Shown here: positions 1-7,847 of the stretch, piece by piece
Layout of the letters: each line of letters starts with the position of its first letter
How positions within the stretch are numbered: position 1 is the first letter of the stretch
Source: Actinacidiphila sp. DG2A-62
GTDB lineage: Bacteria > Actinomycetota > Actinomycetes > Streptomycetales > Streptomycetaceae
DNA length: 64,000 bases
Reading direction: 5' to 3'
NCBI RefSeq assembly: GCF_035825295.1
Contig: NZ_JAYMGI010000002.1
Location: 5,509,501 to 5,573,500, forward strand
Made by a program: the position numbers and the translations under genes
The notes under the pieces: model-generated
Database searches by the model: none
What the model saw: only the letters and a program-made list of their open reading frames with translations
Told to the model about the DNA's origin: nothing

Positions 1-203
1 GTGTCGTACAGGCGGTCCAGCACCACCATCACGTCATGGGAGCCGAGCCGAGTGCCGGTTTCGAGTCGCTGAAGGTACGACGGGTCGTACCTGGAGCGTT
101 CGGACAGCTCCATCAGCGTCCAACCGGCCCGCTCCCGTTGGCGCTTCAGCTCGGCCGCGAGCAAGCTACGGGTACTGAGTTCGTCGTCGTCGGTGGCGTT
201 CAT
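1..203 (-). CDS. XRE-family regulator, N-terminal part (cut by window edge)
   Basis: The reverse strand from an ATG at 203 reads MNATDDDELSTRSLLAAELK and continues as a helix-turn-helix of the lambda-repressor type (residues about 15-65, with a WTLMELSERS recognition-helix region and a YLQRLETG segment). This is the N-terminus of the Streptomyces XRE/DUF5753 family. A full relative lies at 27334-28170, with TYDRSYLLKLEKGEKLGS in the same place. It is divergent from the anti-sigma-like gene at 429, the arrangement found at WhiJ-type loci. The C-terminal DUF5753 ligand or partner domain lies outside the window, so the family call rests on the first 67 residues only. Confidence 0.75.
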   Translation of the reverse strand, partial: MNATDDDELSTRSLLAAELKRQRERAGWTLMELSERSRYDPSYLQRLETGTRLGSHDVMVVLDRLYD

Positions 204-428
204 CGAATCGTCTGCACCTTTCCCCTTGCCTCGGTGGCCGACAACAGCCGTACCGGCAGGGTCACTTCTCGCTCTCACCTGTGCGTTCCGCGGCGGTCGG
301 CACAGGCGTGCCCCCGCGCCTTTTTGCTGGCCCGAAGGTCAACGGCTCAACTCTGGTGATCGTAGGCCGTAGTACGCACCCTTGTATGCAGAACGTCAGG
401 ACTCGGTCACAGTGAGAGTGGACACACG

Positions 429-851
429 ATGCAGGCAGCGAGGGATGTCACGGACACGGACACCGCGTCCGTGACCCATCGGTGGGCGCAGGTTCCCGCT
501 TCCGTGGGGCTGGCGCGCCGCGAACTTCGCGTGGTGCTCGCACTGTGGGGCCGGGGCGATCTGGCGGACGAAGCCGGCGTCGTCGTCTCGGAGTTGATGA
601 CCAACGCGGTCCAGCACGCGCGCGGCCTCGACGGCGCGATCGAGACGACGTACCGCCTGCTGCCGGGCGACCGGGGCGTACGGATGGAGGTACGCGACGG
701 CGATCCGTCGCGCCGGCCACGCGTACGGCCCATGACGGCCGAGGACTTCGGCGGTCGCGGCCTGCACCTCGTGGACGAACTCACCTGTCACCGGTGGGGC
801 GTCGAGGCGGCGGCGGACGGCAAGACGGTGTGGGCGGAGATGCGCGGGTGA
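429..851 (+). CDS. Anti-sigma-like ATP-binding protein (HATPase_c_2, RsbW/AbaA type)
   Basis: 140-aa single-domain GHKL ATPase. The N box is SELMTNAVQHAR (residues 54-65) and the G box FGGRGLHLVDEL (107-118). Proteins of this type act as serine kinases or anti-sigma factors of the RsbW/SpoIIAB class, and in Streptomyces are partners of XRE/DUF397 developmental regulators. A homologue with the same motifs sits at 26771-27199 in a second cassette. The start at ATG 429 lies about 225 bp from the divergent XRE gene. The stop codon overlaps a GTG (848) in frame with the next gene, so the two are probably translationally coupled. No kinase target is visible; the regulatory role is inferred from family and context. 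Confidence 0.85.
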   Translation: MQAARDVTDTDTASVTHRWAQVPASVGLARRELRVVLALWGRGDLADEAGVVVSELMTNAVQHARGLDGAIETTYRLLPGDRGVRMEVRDGDPSRRPRVRPMTAEDFGGRGLHLVDELTCHRWGVEAAADGKTVWAEMRG

Positions 852-907
852 GGCCGCCGCGCGTCCTCGCGCCACGACACGACTACCAGGAAGGTACGGA
901 GACGGAT

Positions 908-1384
908 ATGGGAACGTTGGAGCGTCGGACGAACGGAACGGCGGAGGCGGCCGGGGGCACCGGGGGCGCGACCGGAGCCGCGGCCTCACCCGCGACCGGA
1001 GCCGCGACCTCGCCCGGGACGGGGACCGGGCCCGGGGTGTCGGCCGTCGCCGGGGACGGCGTCTGCGAAAAGTCGGCGTTCCTGACGCCGGCGCTGCGGG
1101 CGGAGCTGCTGGCCAGCTACCCGGACGTGCGGCCGGACCTGGTCGCGGACGACCTGATCTGCCACCTGGCGGCGCACGACGACGGCGACCACTTCGCGAT
1201 CCTCTACGACCACCTCCCCGGCCCGGACGCCGGCGCCCTGTGGACCCGCTGGTCCGACGACGTCCCCCGGGTGATCCTGCTGCGCCCCGACTGCCCGGCG
1301 CGCTCCCCCGAAGACCGCATCCCCTGCGGCCACTTCACCGCCCACCCCGGCCCCCACTCCTGGCAGACCCCCACCCAGGCATGA
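908..1384 (+). CDS. Conserved hypothetical protein of WhiJ-type cassette
   Basis: 158 aa. A Gly/Ala/Thr-rich N-terminus (about 1-50) is followed by a conserved domain containing RPDLVADDLICHLAAHDDGD, HLPGPDAGALWTRW and a C-terminal CGHFTAHPGPHSWQT. A paralogue at 26176-26634 shares the whole domain, including the Cys/His-rich end (RPDCP, CGHF, HPGPHSW). Those Cys and His residues could bind metal, but no fold is recognised. An in-frame GTG at 848 overlaps the stop of the upstream ATPase gene and would add 20 residues. ATG 908 is preferred because GGAAGG and GGAG stretches precede it. The 3' end overlaps the next small ORF in ATGA. Confidence 0.7.
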   Translation: MGTLERRTNGTAEAAGGTGGATGAAASPATGAATSPGTGTGPGVSAVAGDGVCEKSAFLTPALRAELLASYPDVRPDLVADDLICHLAAHDDGDHFAILYDHLPGPDAGALWTRWSDDVPRVILLRPDCPARSPEDRIPCGHFTAHPGPHSWQTPTQA

Positions 1385-1575
1385 CCGCCAGAGGCGGGTC
1401 GCCCCCAGCCCTTGACTACGTGAGGCGGGTACGTGACGCTCAAGCAATCCGCCGCGTTCCCGGCCACGGCACGGACGTCCCGGATCACGAAGAGATCATC
1501 CGGCTGCCCAGGGTCATGCTCCAGTACATCCCTCGACCGGGCGGAGGAACCACCGGTGAATCCTCCGGCACGTGA
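1381..1575 (+). CDS. Small hypothetical protein, coupled to both neighbours
   Basis: 64-aa reading frame of unknown function (MTARGGSPPALDYVRRVRDA at the start). Its ATG overlaps the preceding stop in ATGA, and its stop overlaps the GTG of the next frame at 1572 in GTGA. Such back-to-back coupling on both sides is the main support for it being real. In the second cassette the corresponding ATGA-coupled position is taken by a helix-turn-helix protein, to which this one shows no clear similarity. Confidence 0.4.
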   Translation: MTARGGSPPALDYVRRVRDAQAIRRVPGHGTDVPDHEEIIRLPRVMLQYIPRPGGGTTGESSGT

Positions 1576-1945
1576 GCCGTTGTCCCGGGCGCGACGCACC
1601 GGACTGGTGGGAAGGCTGGCACGGCGTCGTCCGGTCTGCCGTCTCCCGTGGAGTCTCTGTGCGCCGCGCCCGGGTGATCTCCGAGCCGCTCACCGAGTAC
1701 GTTCGCTGGGAATACGACTATGCCCTGACGAATGTCCTCGCAGGCGAGGACGTCCGCTGGCTTCCCCGGCGCCAGGCCAAGGACTTGGCGGTTCCCCCGT
1801 CGACTTCTGGGTGTTCGACGGCGGGCTGGTGCTCTTCCATCACTTCAGCGGGGACGGCGTCCTGACGGAACGCGAGTACGTCGAGGACGCGGCCTTGGCG
1901 GCGTGGTGCACTGATGCGTTCGATGCCGTCGACCGCCCACTACCT
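1572..1945 (+). pseudogene. DUF6879-family gene, frameshifted and truncated
   Basis: Starting at GTG 1572, the reading frame gives VRRARVISEPLTEYVRWEYD and AGEDVRWLPRRQ, typical of the DUF6879 proteins found beside XRE/DUF397 regulators. At a run of five C (1794-1798) the frame is lost. The family sequence resumes in the next frame as VDFWVFDGGLVLFHHFSGDG and continues to about DAFDAV (1930). One missing base in the C run would restore it. The 3' end then runs directly into an unrelated ATP-grasp fragment, so the gene lacks its own normal end. The single shift could be a sequencing error, but the abrupt join downstream is a true rearrangement or deletion. Confidence 0.65.
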
Positions 1946-2135
1946 CCAGGAGCAGATCCCGAAGGCGTACGAGGTACGGCTCACGGTGGTCGACGGCAGG
2001 ATGTTCCCCGCTCGGCTGGACGTGTTCTTCGAATGCAACCCTGCGGGCACCTGGGCCTGGGCCGAGAACGCAGCGGGATTGGGAATCGCGTCGGCGCATG
2101 CCGACTACCTGAGCGAAGGAACGAACGGAACATGA
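1935..2135 (+). pseudogene. ATP-grasp ligase C-terminal remnant (graspetide-type)
   Basis: From about 1938 one frame reads HYLQEQIPKAYEVRLTVVDG, then RMFPARLD, then FFECNPAGTWAWAENAAGLG and ends IASAHADYLSEG. These are the late ATP-grasp segments of peptide-maturing ligases: the QEY/QEx-P-KxxEVRLTVV strand and the metal-binding E-x-N-P-x-G motif. Everything N-terminal is missing. The roughly 40-60 residues normally separating the RLTVV strand from the ExNP motif are also gone, so the stump cannot be active. Its stop overlaps the ATG of the methyltransferase in ATGA, as expected for an original ligase-methyltransferase operon. No precursor peptide is visible nearby. Confidence 0.65.
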
Positions 2136-3208
2136 GCACCACTGACCAGGCCGCCGACCTGCGCGCCAGGTTCGCGGCCCAACTCGGGGAGGGCCATGCG
2201 GCCCCGTGGTGGCGTCAGGCATTCGCCGACGTGCCGCGTCATCTGTTCGTGCCTCGCTTCTACGACATGGGCCAGGGCCGGCCCACGGAGGTGACCGAGG
2301 ATTCCCCCGGCTACTGGGAGAGGGTCTACTCGGACAACGCCCTGGTGACCCAGGTGGACGACAAGGGCATCCCCACGTCCTCGTCCAGCGAGCCGACCAC
2401 CATGCTCACCATGCTCGAAGCCCTCGACGTCGAGGACGGACACACGGTCTTCGAACTGGGCACCGGCACCGGGTACAACGCGGCCCTGATGTCCCACCGC
2501 CTCGGAGCCGAGAACGTCACCTCCGTCGACGTCGACCCCGAGCTGGTGGACCTCGCCACACGCAGGCTCAGCGTCCTCGGCCCCCTCCCGTACGTCTTCG
2601 CCGGGGACGGGGCCCTCGGCTGCCCGGAACGTGCGCCGTACGACCGCTTGATCGCCACGGCCGCGATCCGGGCGGTCCCTCCGGCTTTCCTGGACCAGGC
2701 GAAGCCGGGGGCCGTGATCGTGGCCCCGATCGGCTTCGGCCTCGCCCGTCTCACCGTCTCCGAACCGGGACACGCTGACGGACGCTTCCTGGCCCTGCCC
2801 GCGTTCTTCATGCCGCGACGTGTGCCGGGACGGGCGCCCGACTTCCGGACATTGCTGGACCAGGAGCCGGACACCACCTCGGTGCCCGCCGCCGACGTGA
2901 TGACACGGCTCGATTTCCCGCTCAGCCTGGCCCTACCCGGTCACAACTCGTGCACGTGGCGGGACGACAACGGTGAACTGACCAGCGTCGGGCTGTGGAC
3001 CGAGGACGGCTCCACGGCCACCGCCCACGTGAACGGGAGCGTCCGTCAGACCGGACCCCAGCGGCTCTGGGACATCGTCGAAGCCCTGTCCGCGTGCTTC
3101 CCCGCGGCGCCCGGTCGAGAAGACTTCGGCGTCACGGTCCGGCCCGGCGGCCAACGCGTCTGGTACGGCCACCCGGACGGCCCCGCCTGGACGCTGCCGA
3201 CGGCGTGA
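2132..3208 (+). CDS. PIMT-like methyltransferase of ATP-grasp peptide maturation systems
   Basis: 358 aa. A SAM-binding motif I FELGTGTGYNAAL (108-120) and motif II VTSVDVDPELV follow the PIMT-type region VYSDNALVTQ...GIPTSSSSEPT (about 65-90). This matches the methyltransferases of ATP-grasp RiPP systems, which are homologous to protein-L-isoaspartate O-methyltransferase and can convert Asp to aspartimide or isoaspartate in graspetides such as fuscimiditide. The C-terminal extension (about 225-358) is typical of this subgroup. ATG 2132 follows GAAGGA and overlaps the ATP-grasp remnant's stop. With the ligase degraded, the enzyme is an orphan in this window. It may act elsewhere or be a relic that has not yet decayed. 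Confidence 0.8.
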   Translation: MSTTDQAADLRARFAAQLGEGHAAPWWRQAFADVPRHLFVPRFYDMGQGRPTEVTEDSPGYWERVYSDNALVTQVDDKGIPTSSSSEPTTMLTMLEALDVEDGHTVFELGTGTGYNAALMSHRLGAENVTSVDVDPELVDLATRRLSVLGPLPYVFAGDGALGCPERAPYDRLIATAAIRAVPPAFLDQAKPGAVIVAPIGFGLARLTVSEPGHADGRFLALPAFFMPRRVPGRAPDFRTLLDQEPDTTSVPAADVMTRLDFPLSLALPGHNSCTWRDDNGELTSVGLWTEDGSTATAHVNGSVRQTGPQRLWDIVEALSACFPAAPGREDFGVTVRPGGQRVWYGHPDGPAWTLPTA

Positions 3209-3223
3209 TCTGCTCCTCGCGGC

Positions 3224-4987
3224 TCACCCCGGATGCACATCCGGAGAGGCGAGGACGTCGCAGAGGCGGGTGAGGGCCTCGGTGAAGGCGTGGTCCGGCG
3301 GGGTGGCGTAGCCGATGACCAGGGCCGGGGGTGCGGTGGGTGGGGCGCCGTAGACGGGGAGGGCGCCCAGGGCCAGGCCGTGGTGACGGGCGCGGGACAC
3401 GACCTCCTCCAACGGAGCCGCGCCCGGCGGGAGTTCGAGCAGCGCGTGGAGGCCCGCGGCGATGCCGGACAGCCGTACGGACGGCACGCGTTCGGCGAGC
3501 GCGGCCACCAGGCGGTCCCGGCGCGCCCGGTAGCGCAGCCGCATCCGCCGCACGTGGCGGTCGTACGCCCCCGAGCCGATGAACTCCGCCAGCGTCAACT
3601 GGTCCAGCACCGGCGAGAGATGGTCGCTCAGCCGCTTCTCCCGCACCACGTCCTCCAGCAGGTGCGGCGGCACGGCGATCCACGCCAGCCGCAGGCCCGG
3701 CGCGAGGCTCTTGCTCGCCGTGCCCGCGTAGACCACCTGCTCGGGCGCCAACCCCTGCAACGCGCCTACGGGTTGGCGGTCGTAGCGGAACTCCCCGTCG
3801 TAGTCGTCCTCCACGACGACCCCGCCGGTGCGCCGCGCCCACTCCACCACGGCGGCGCGGCGCGCGGGCGACAGGCTCACGCCCATCGGGAACTGGTGCG
3901 CCGGCGTGAGGAACACCGCGGCGCACGACCCGGCGGCGCCGTCCCCGTACGCGTCGAGGCGCTCCACCGCCGCGCCCTCCGCGTCCACCGGCAGCGTCAC
4001 CGGCTCCAGCCCGGCCGCCGCCAACTGCACGCGGGTGTCCGGCAGTCCGACCTCCTCGACCGCCACCCGCCGGGCGCCGCGGGCCCGCAGCGCCCGGCCC
4101 AGCACGGTGACCGCCTGCGCGTATCCGCTGCACACGACGAGCAGTTCGGGGTCGGTGCGCACGCCGCGCACCCGGGCGAGGTACGCGGCCAGCGCCGCGC
4201 GCAGCTCGATCCGGCCGCGCGGGTCGGAGTAGCCGAGCGCCTCGTTCGGCGCGGCCATCAGCGCGCGGCGCGCCGCCGCGGCCCACGCGGTGCGCGGGAA
4301 CGAGGACAGGTCCGGCGAGCCCGGCCACAGGACGTACGGGGGCCGCGGCGCGTTCTGCGCGGACGGGAGGAGCGGTGCGGGCGCGCCGTGCGGTGCGGGC
4401 GGTACGGGTGCGCCGTGCGGTTCCGGCGACGTTCCGAGGCCGTACGTTCCGAGGCCGTACGTTCCGAGGTCGTACGTTCCGAGGTCGTACGCCCCGACGC
4501 CGCCGCCCCCGAAGCCGCGAGCTTCCAGATCCCGCACCACGCCGCCCGCCGCCCCGGCCGGGCGCGGCCCGAGCAGCGGCCCGCGCACCGGCGCCGGCGC
4601 GACCGGCGGCGCGGCGACCGACGTGCCCGAGCCCTGCCGCGCGGTCAGCCACCCTTCGGCGACCAGTTGCCCGTACGCGTCCGCGACCGTGTTCCGGGCC
4701 AGCCCCAGGTCCTTGGCCAGCACCCGGCTCGACGGCAGCCGGGTCCCGGCCGCGAGCCGGCCCTCGCGTACGGCCTCCCGCAGGGCGTCCTCCAGCGCGG
4801 CGCGGGAGTGGCGTCCCGCGAGGTCCAGCAACAGGTCGTAGTCGCCCCGGCTGGTCGCCGGGCCGGGCTCCCGTACGTAGCGCCGACCGTCGTCCCGTAC
4901 GTCGCGCCTGCCGTCCTTCCGGCCCTCGTGCCGGTCGTCATGCCGGTCGTCGGTCCGGCCTCGCCGTTCCGCCGTGGGTTCTGCCAT
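3224..4987 (-). CDS. MocR/PdxR-type GntR transcription factor with aminotransferase domain
   Basis: 587 aa. A charged Arg/Asp/His-rich N-terminus is followed by a GntR winged helix (about residues 48-120: LREAVREGRLAAGTRLPSSR, DLGLARNTVADAYGQLVAEG). A low-complexity linker comes next, then a class-I aminotransferase fold with the PLP-lysine motif TASKSLAPGLRLAW and VVVEDDYDGEFRYDR. MocR proteins sense PLP or related ligands, and PdxR members activate pdxST. The linker carries a pentapeptide repeat (YDLGT/YGLGT) encoded by four 15-bp direct repeats at 4431-4490. The gene ends 15 bp from the convergent methyltransferase. No pdxST genes are present here, so its target is unknown. Confidence 0.85.
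   Translation of the reverse strand: MAEPTAERRGRTDDRHDDRHEGRKDGRRDVRDDGRRYVREPGPATSRGDYDLLLDLAGRHSRAALEDALREAVREGRLAAGTRLPSSRVLAKDLGLARNTVADAYGQLVAEGWLTARQGSGTSVAAPPVAPAPVRGPLLGPRPAGAAGGVVRDLEARGFGGGGVGAYDLGTYDLGTYGLGTYGLGTSPEPHGAPVPPAPHGAPAPLLPSAQNAPRPPYVLWPGSPDLSSFPRTAWAAAARRALMAAPNEALGYSDPRGRIELRAALAAYLARVRGVRTDPELLVVCSGYAQAVTVLGRALRARGARRVAVEEVGLPDTRVQLAAAGLEPVTLPVDAEGAAVERLDAYGDGAAGSCAAVFLTPAHQFPMGVSLSPARRAAVVEWARRTGGVVVEDDYDGEFRYDRQPVGALQGLAPEQVVYAGTASKSLAPGLRLAWIAVPPHLLEDVVREKRLSDHLSPVLDQLTLAEFIGSGAYDRHVRRMRLRYRARRDRLVAALAERVPSVRLSGIAAGLHALLELPPGAAPLEEVVSRARHHGLALGALPVYGAPPTAPPALVIGYATPPDHAFTEALTRLCDVLASPDVHPG
4431..4490. repeat. Four 15-bp direct repeats inside the MocR gene
   Basis: GTTCCGAGGCCGTAC occurs twice (4431-4460), then GTTCCGAGGTCGTAC twice (4461-4490), with no spacer. 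On the coding strand they encode the linker pentapeptides. Unit number is likely to vary between strains. Confidence 0.9.
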
Positions 4988-5023
4988 GGGCCCAGTGGAC
5001 CATGCCCGGTGGGCCGGGGCCGC

Positions 5024-5979
5024 TCAGGAGCGGTGCGCGGAGGAGGACCGCGTGGGGGACCGCGTGGGGGAGTGCGTGGCGGGGGCGGAGGCGTCGGCGG
5101 GCGCGGAGCCGTCCGCGGGCGCGGAACCGTCCGGCCGGGCGGCGTCGGCGGGGGCGGCCGGCTCACCGAAGCGGGCCAGCGCGAGGGCGCCCAGCAGCGC
5201 GAGCGCGAAGCCCGCGACGGCGGCTGGGGCCCAGCCGGAACGCGTGCGGTCGCCGAGCGCCAGGACGCCGACCAGCGCGGGGCCGATCGTCTCGCCGACC
5301 ACCATGCCCGCGGTGGCCGCGGTGACCGAGCCGCGTTGCAGCGCGGAGGTCAGCAGGAGGAAGCCGGCCGCGCCGCCGAGCAGCAGCGCGTACAGCGCGG
5401 GGTTGGTCAGCAGCCGGCCCGGCGCGAGGCGGTCGAGGAGGCGGACCGCGACCTCGACCACGCCGAAGCCGAGGCCCGCGCCGAGGCCGAGGGCCGCGGC
5501 GCGGGAGCGTTCCGGCAGCGCCAGGCGGTCGAGCCCAGCGCGAGGACCACCGCGGCGGCGGCGAGCGTGCCCCAGCGCAGCGCGGGCGAGCCGTGCGAGT
5601 CGCCCTCGCCGGCCGAGGCGAGGCCGAGCAGGGCGAGGCCGCCGCAGACGGTGGCGACCGCGGCCCATTCGCGGCCGCTCAGGCGTACCCCGAGCAGGCG
5701 GCCCGCGGCGACCGCGGTCACCGCGAGGCTGGCGGCGAGGGCGGCGCCGACAGCGTAGATCGGGAGGGAGCGCAGGGCGATCAGTTCGAGCACGAAGCCG
5801 ACGGCGTCGAGGGTCAGGCCGAGGGCGTAACGCCATTGGAGGGCTGCTCGCGCGAGCAGTCGGGCGTCCACGCCGGAGCCCGTGCCGGGGGCGGTGGAGC
5901 GCGTCGCGACGGCTTGCAGCACCGATGCGATGCCGAAGCATACGGCTGCGCCGAGCGCCGCGATCATGCCCATAGCCAC
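5024..5979 (-). pseudogene. EamA/DMT-type membrane transporter, frameshifted
   Basis: The N-terminal half (GTG at 5979, or ATG 5973: MGMIAALGAAVCFGIASVLQ) gives hydrophobic segments typical of the DMT/EamA fold. It is in a different frame from the C-terminal half (LGLGAGLGFGVVEVAVRLLD, YALLLGGAAGFLLLTSALQR, GMVVGETIGPALVGVLALGD). The change occurs near 5530-5535, where one inserted base would join LALG to LDRLALPERS. Ten or so membrane segments would result. The tail is rich in Ala/Pro/Ser/Thr. Substrate unknown. The gene is disrupted as written, but a single indel in GC-rich sequence may be an assembly error. Confidence 0.65.
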
Positions 5980-6142
5980 TCGCCCACTCTACGGCCCAGC
6001 TCGCGCTGGGCGCTCCGCTCTCAGCGCGCCAGCGGTCGCCCTCGCGCCGGGCCGTCGCGCCCCGGACGCCGGGGGCTGCCGATGCGCTGGGGCGCTGCCC
6101 CCCAGCCCCGCCCGGCCGCCGATGCGCTGGACGCTGCCTCTC

Positions 6143-6270
6143 AGGGGCGCGGGGAACGGCGCGCTCAATCGTCCGCATGCCGGTGGTCCGGAGCGGGCCG
6201 GACAGCCCCTTTGGGACGGTGACGATCTGCGGCCCGCAGATGGGCTTGTCGCGCAGTTCCCCGCGCCCCT
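6143..6270. repeat. Dispersed palindromic repeat, copy A
   Basis: 128-bp element with terminal inverted repeats. The left arm is AGGGGCGCGGGGAAC and the right arm GTTCCCCGCGCCCCT. The core contains CCGGTGGTCCGGA and GACGATCTGCGGCCCGCAGA. It lies in a stretch of about 600 bp (6000-6596) with no gene. It is the first of two copies arranged in tandem; related copies are at 58544 and 62417. Confidence 0.8.
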
Positions 6271-6557
6271 TGTGTGCTGACGTCCAGCGTCGACGCGGCC
6301 CGGGTCGCTGAAGACACGTCCGGCGCCGGCGCAGCGCCGCGCGCCGGGGGCGCGGGGAACTGCGCGCTCAAGCGTCCGCATGGCGGTGGTCCGGAGCGGG
6401 CCGGACAGCCCCTTTGGGACGGTGACGACCTGCGGCCCGCAGATGGGCTTGTCGCGCAGTTCCCCGCGCCCCTTATGTGCTGACGTCCAGCGTTGACGCG
6501 GCCCGGGTCGCTGAAGACACGTCCAGCGCCGGCGCAGCGCCGCGCGCCGGGGGCGCG
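6144..6557. repeat. 203-bp tandem duplication
   Basis: Positions 6144-6346 and 6347-6549 are near-identical direct repeats, followed by a few bases of a third unit (GGGGGCGCG). Each unit holds one palindromic element plus a GC-rich flank containing GACGTCCAGCGT and GAAGACACGTCC. Only a few substitutions separate the units, which implies a recent event. I see no coding sequence between the transporter start and rocD apart from these repeats. Confidence 0.8.
6346..6473. repeat. Dispersed palindromic repeat, copy B
   Basis: Nearly identical to copy A with a fixed offset of 203 bp; the arms are GGGGGCGCGGGGAACTGCGC and GCGCAGTTCCCCGCGCCCCT. It arose by tandem duplication of the whole 203-bp segment. 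Confidence 0.8.
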
Positions 6558-6596
6558 ACGGTCGGCGCGGAGGTGACGTGGCGGGGCAGGGGGATC

Positions 6597-7847
6597 TCAG
6601 CCGGCGGCGAGGACCTCGCGGAGTTGGGTGAGGGACCAGTCGAGGTCGTCCTTGGAGATGACCAGCGGCGGCGCGAGCCGGATCGTGGAGCCGTGCGTGT
6701 CCTTGACCAGGACACCCCGCGCGAGCAGCCGCTCGGAGATCTCGCGGCCCGTCCCGAGCGCGGGGTCGATGTCGACCCCGGCCCACAGCCCGCGCCCGCG
6801 CACCTGCGTGACCGCCCCGCCGCCGACCAGCAGCGCCAGCTCCCCGTGCAGGTGCGCGCCCAGCTCCGCCGCCCGCGCCTGGTACTCGCCCGACCGCAGC
6901 ATGTCGACGACTTCCAGGCCCACCGCGCAGGCCAGCGGATTCCCACCGAAGGTGGACCCGTGCTCGCCGGGCCGGAACACCCCGAGCACCTCGCGCGAGG
7001 ACACCACCGCCGAGACCGGCACGACACCGCCGCCGAGCGCCTTGCCGAGCACGTAGACGTCCGGCGCCACGTCCTCGTGCTCGCACGCGAACGTCCGGCC
7101 GGTCCGCCCCAGCCCCGACTGGATCTCGTCGGCGATGAACAGCACCCCGCGCTCGCGGGTGAGCGCGCGCACCCCGGCGAGATAGCCCGGCGGCGGCACC
7201 AGCACGCCCGCCTCGCCCTGGATCGGCTCCAGCAGCACCGCGACCGTGTCGTCCCCGTTCGCGTCGAGCACCGCCTCCAGCGCGGCGAGGTCGCCGTACG
7301 GCACCACGTCGAAGCCCGGCGTGTACGGACCGTAGTCCGCGCGGGCCTCGGGGTCGGTGGAGAAGCTGATCACCGTGGTGGTGCGGCCGTGGAAGTTGTT
7401 CGCGGCGACGACGATCCTGGCCCGGCCGTCCGGCACGCCCTTGACCCGGTAACCCCACTTGCGCGCCGTCTTGACCGCGGTCTCGACCGCCTCCGCGCCG
7501 GTGTTCATCGGCAGCACGGCCTCCATGCCGCACAGCTCCGCCAGCTCCCGGCAGAACTGCCCGAACCGGTCGTGGTGGAAGGCCCGCGAGGTCAGCGTGA
7601 CCCGGTCCAGCTGGGCCTTGGCCGCGGCGATCAGCCGGGGGTTGCCGTGGCCGAAGTTGAGCGCGGAGTAGCCGGCCAGCATGTCCAGGTAGCGGCGGCC
7701 CTCGACGTCGGTCATCCACGCGCCCTCCGCGGAGGCGACCACCACCGGCAGCGGGTGGTAGTTGTGCGCGCTGTACGCGTCGGCGGCGGCGATCTCGCGG
7801 TCCGTGCGCGTGCCGTGGACCTCTTCGGCGGCGGGTGTCGTGGTCAC
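6597..7847 (-). CDS. rocD: Ornithine--oxo-acid aminotransferase
   Basis: 416-aa class-III PLP aminotransferase converting ornithine and a 2-oxo acid to glutamate-5-semialdehyde and an amino acid, in arginine/proline catabolism in the cytosol. Visible hallmarks are YSAHNYHPLPVVV near the N-terminus (about 25-37), GYSALNFGHGNPRLIAAAKA, the NTGAEAVETAVKTARKWGY substrate region, ANNFHGRTTTVISFS, the FIADEIQSGLGRTG PLP-binding strand, and the Schiff-base lysine in YVLGKALGGGVVPVSAV. Length is normal for RocD. The start is GTG at 7847. The gene is alone, with the repeat region downstream and trpS diverging upstream. Confidence 0.93.
   Translation of the reverse strand: MTTTPAAEEVHGTRTDREIAAADAYSAHNYHPLPVVVASAEGAWMTDVEGRRYLDMLAGYSALNFGHGNPRLIAAAKAQLDRVTLTSRAFHHDRFGQFCRELAELCGMEAVLPMNTGAEAVETAVKTARKWGYRVKGVPDGRARIVVAANNFHGRTTTVISFSTDPEARADYGPYTPGFDVVPYGDLAALEAVLDANGDDTVAVLLEPIQGEAGVLVPPPGYLAGVRALTRERGVLFIADEIQSGLGRTGRTFACEHEDVAPDVYVLGKALGGGVVPVSAVVSSREVLGVFRPGEHGSTFGGNPLACAVGLEVVDMLRSGEYQARAAELGAHLHGELALLVGGGAVTQVRGRGLWAGVDIDPALGTGREISERLLARGVLVKDTHGSTIRLAPPLVISKDDLDWSLTQLREVLAAG

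Noticed and set aside
1914..2135. Possible RiPP precursor peptide upstream of the methyltransferase
   Set aside because: The sequence matches late ATP-grasp motifs (EVRLTVV, ECNPAGTW) and lacks a leader/core layout, so it is a ligase remnant.
1433..3208. Single 591-codon frame containing the methyltransferase
   Set aside because: The N-terminal 230 codons mix DUF6879 sequence and out-of-frame DNA. The methyltransferase begins at ATG 2132 with RBS and ATGA coupling.
3233..5758. 841-codon open frame on the plus strand opposite the MocR and transporter genes
   Set aside because: Its composition is Arg/Gly/Ala-rich with no motifs, and it is antisense to a clearly coding MocR gene. It is a high-GC shadow.
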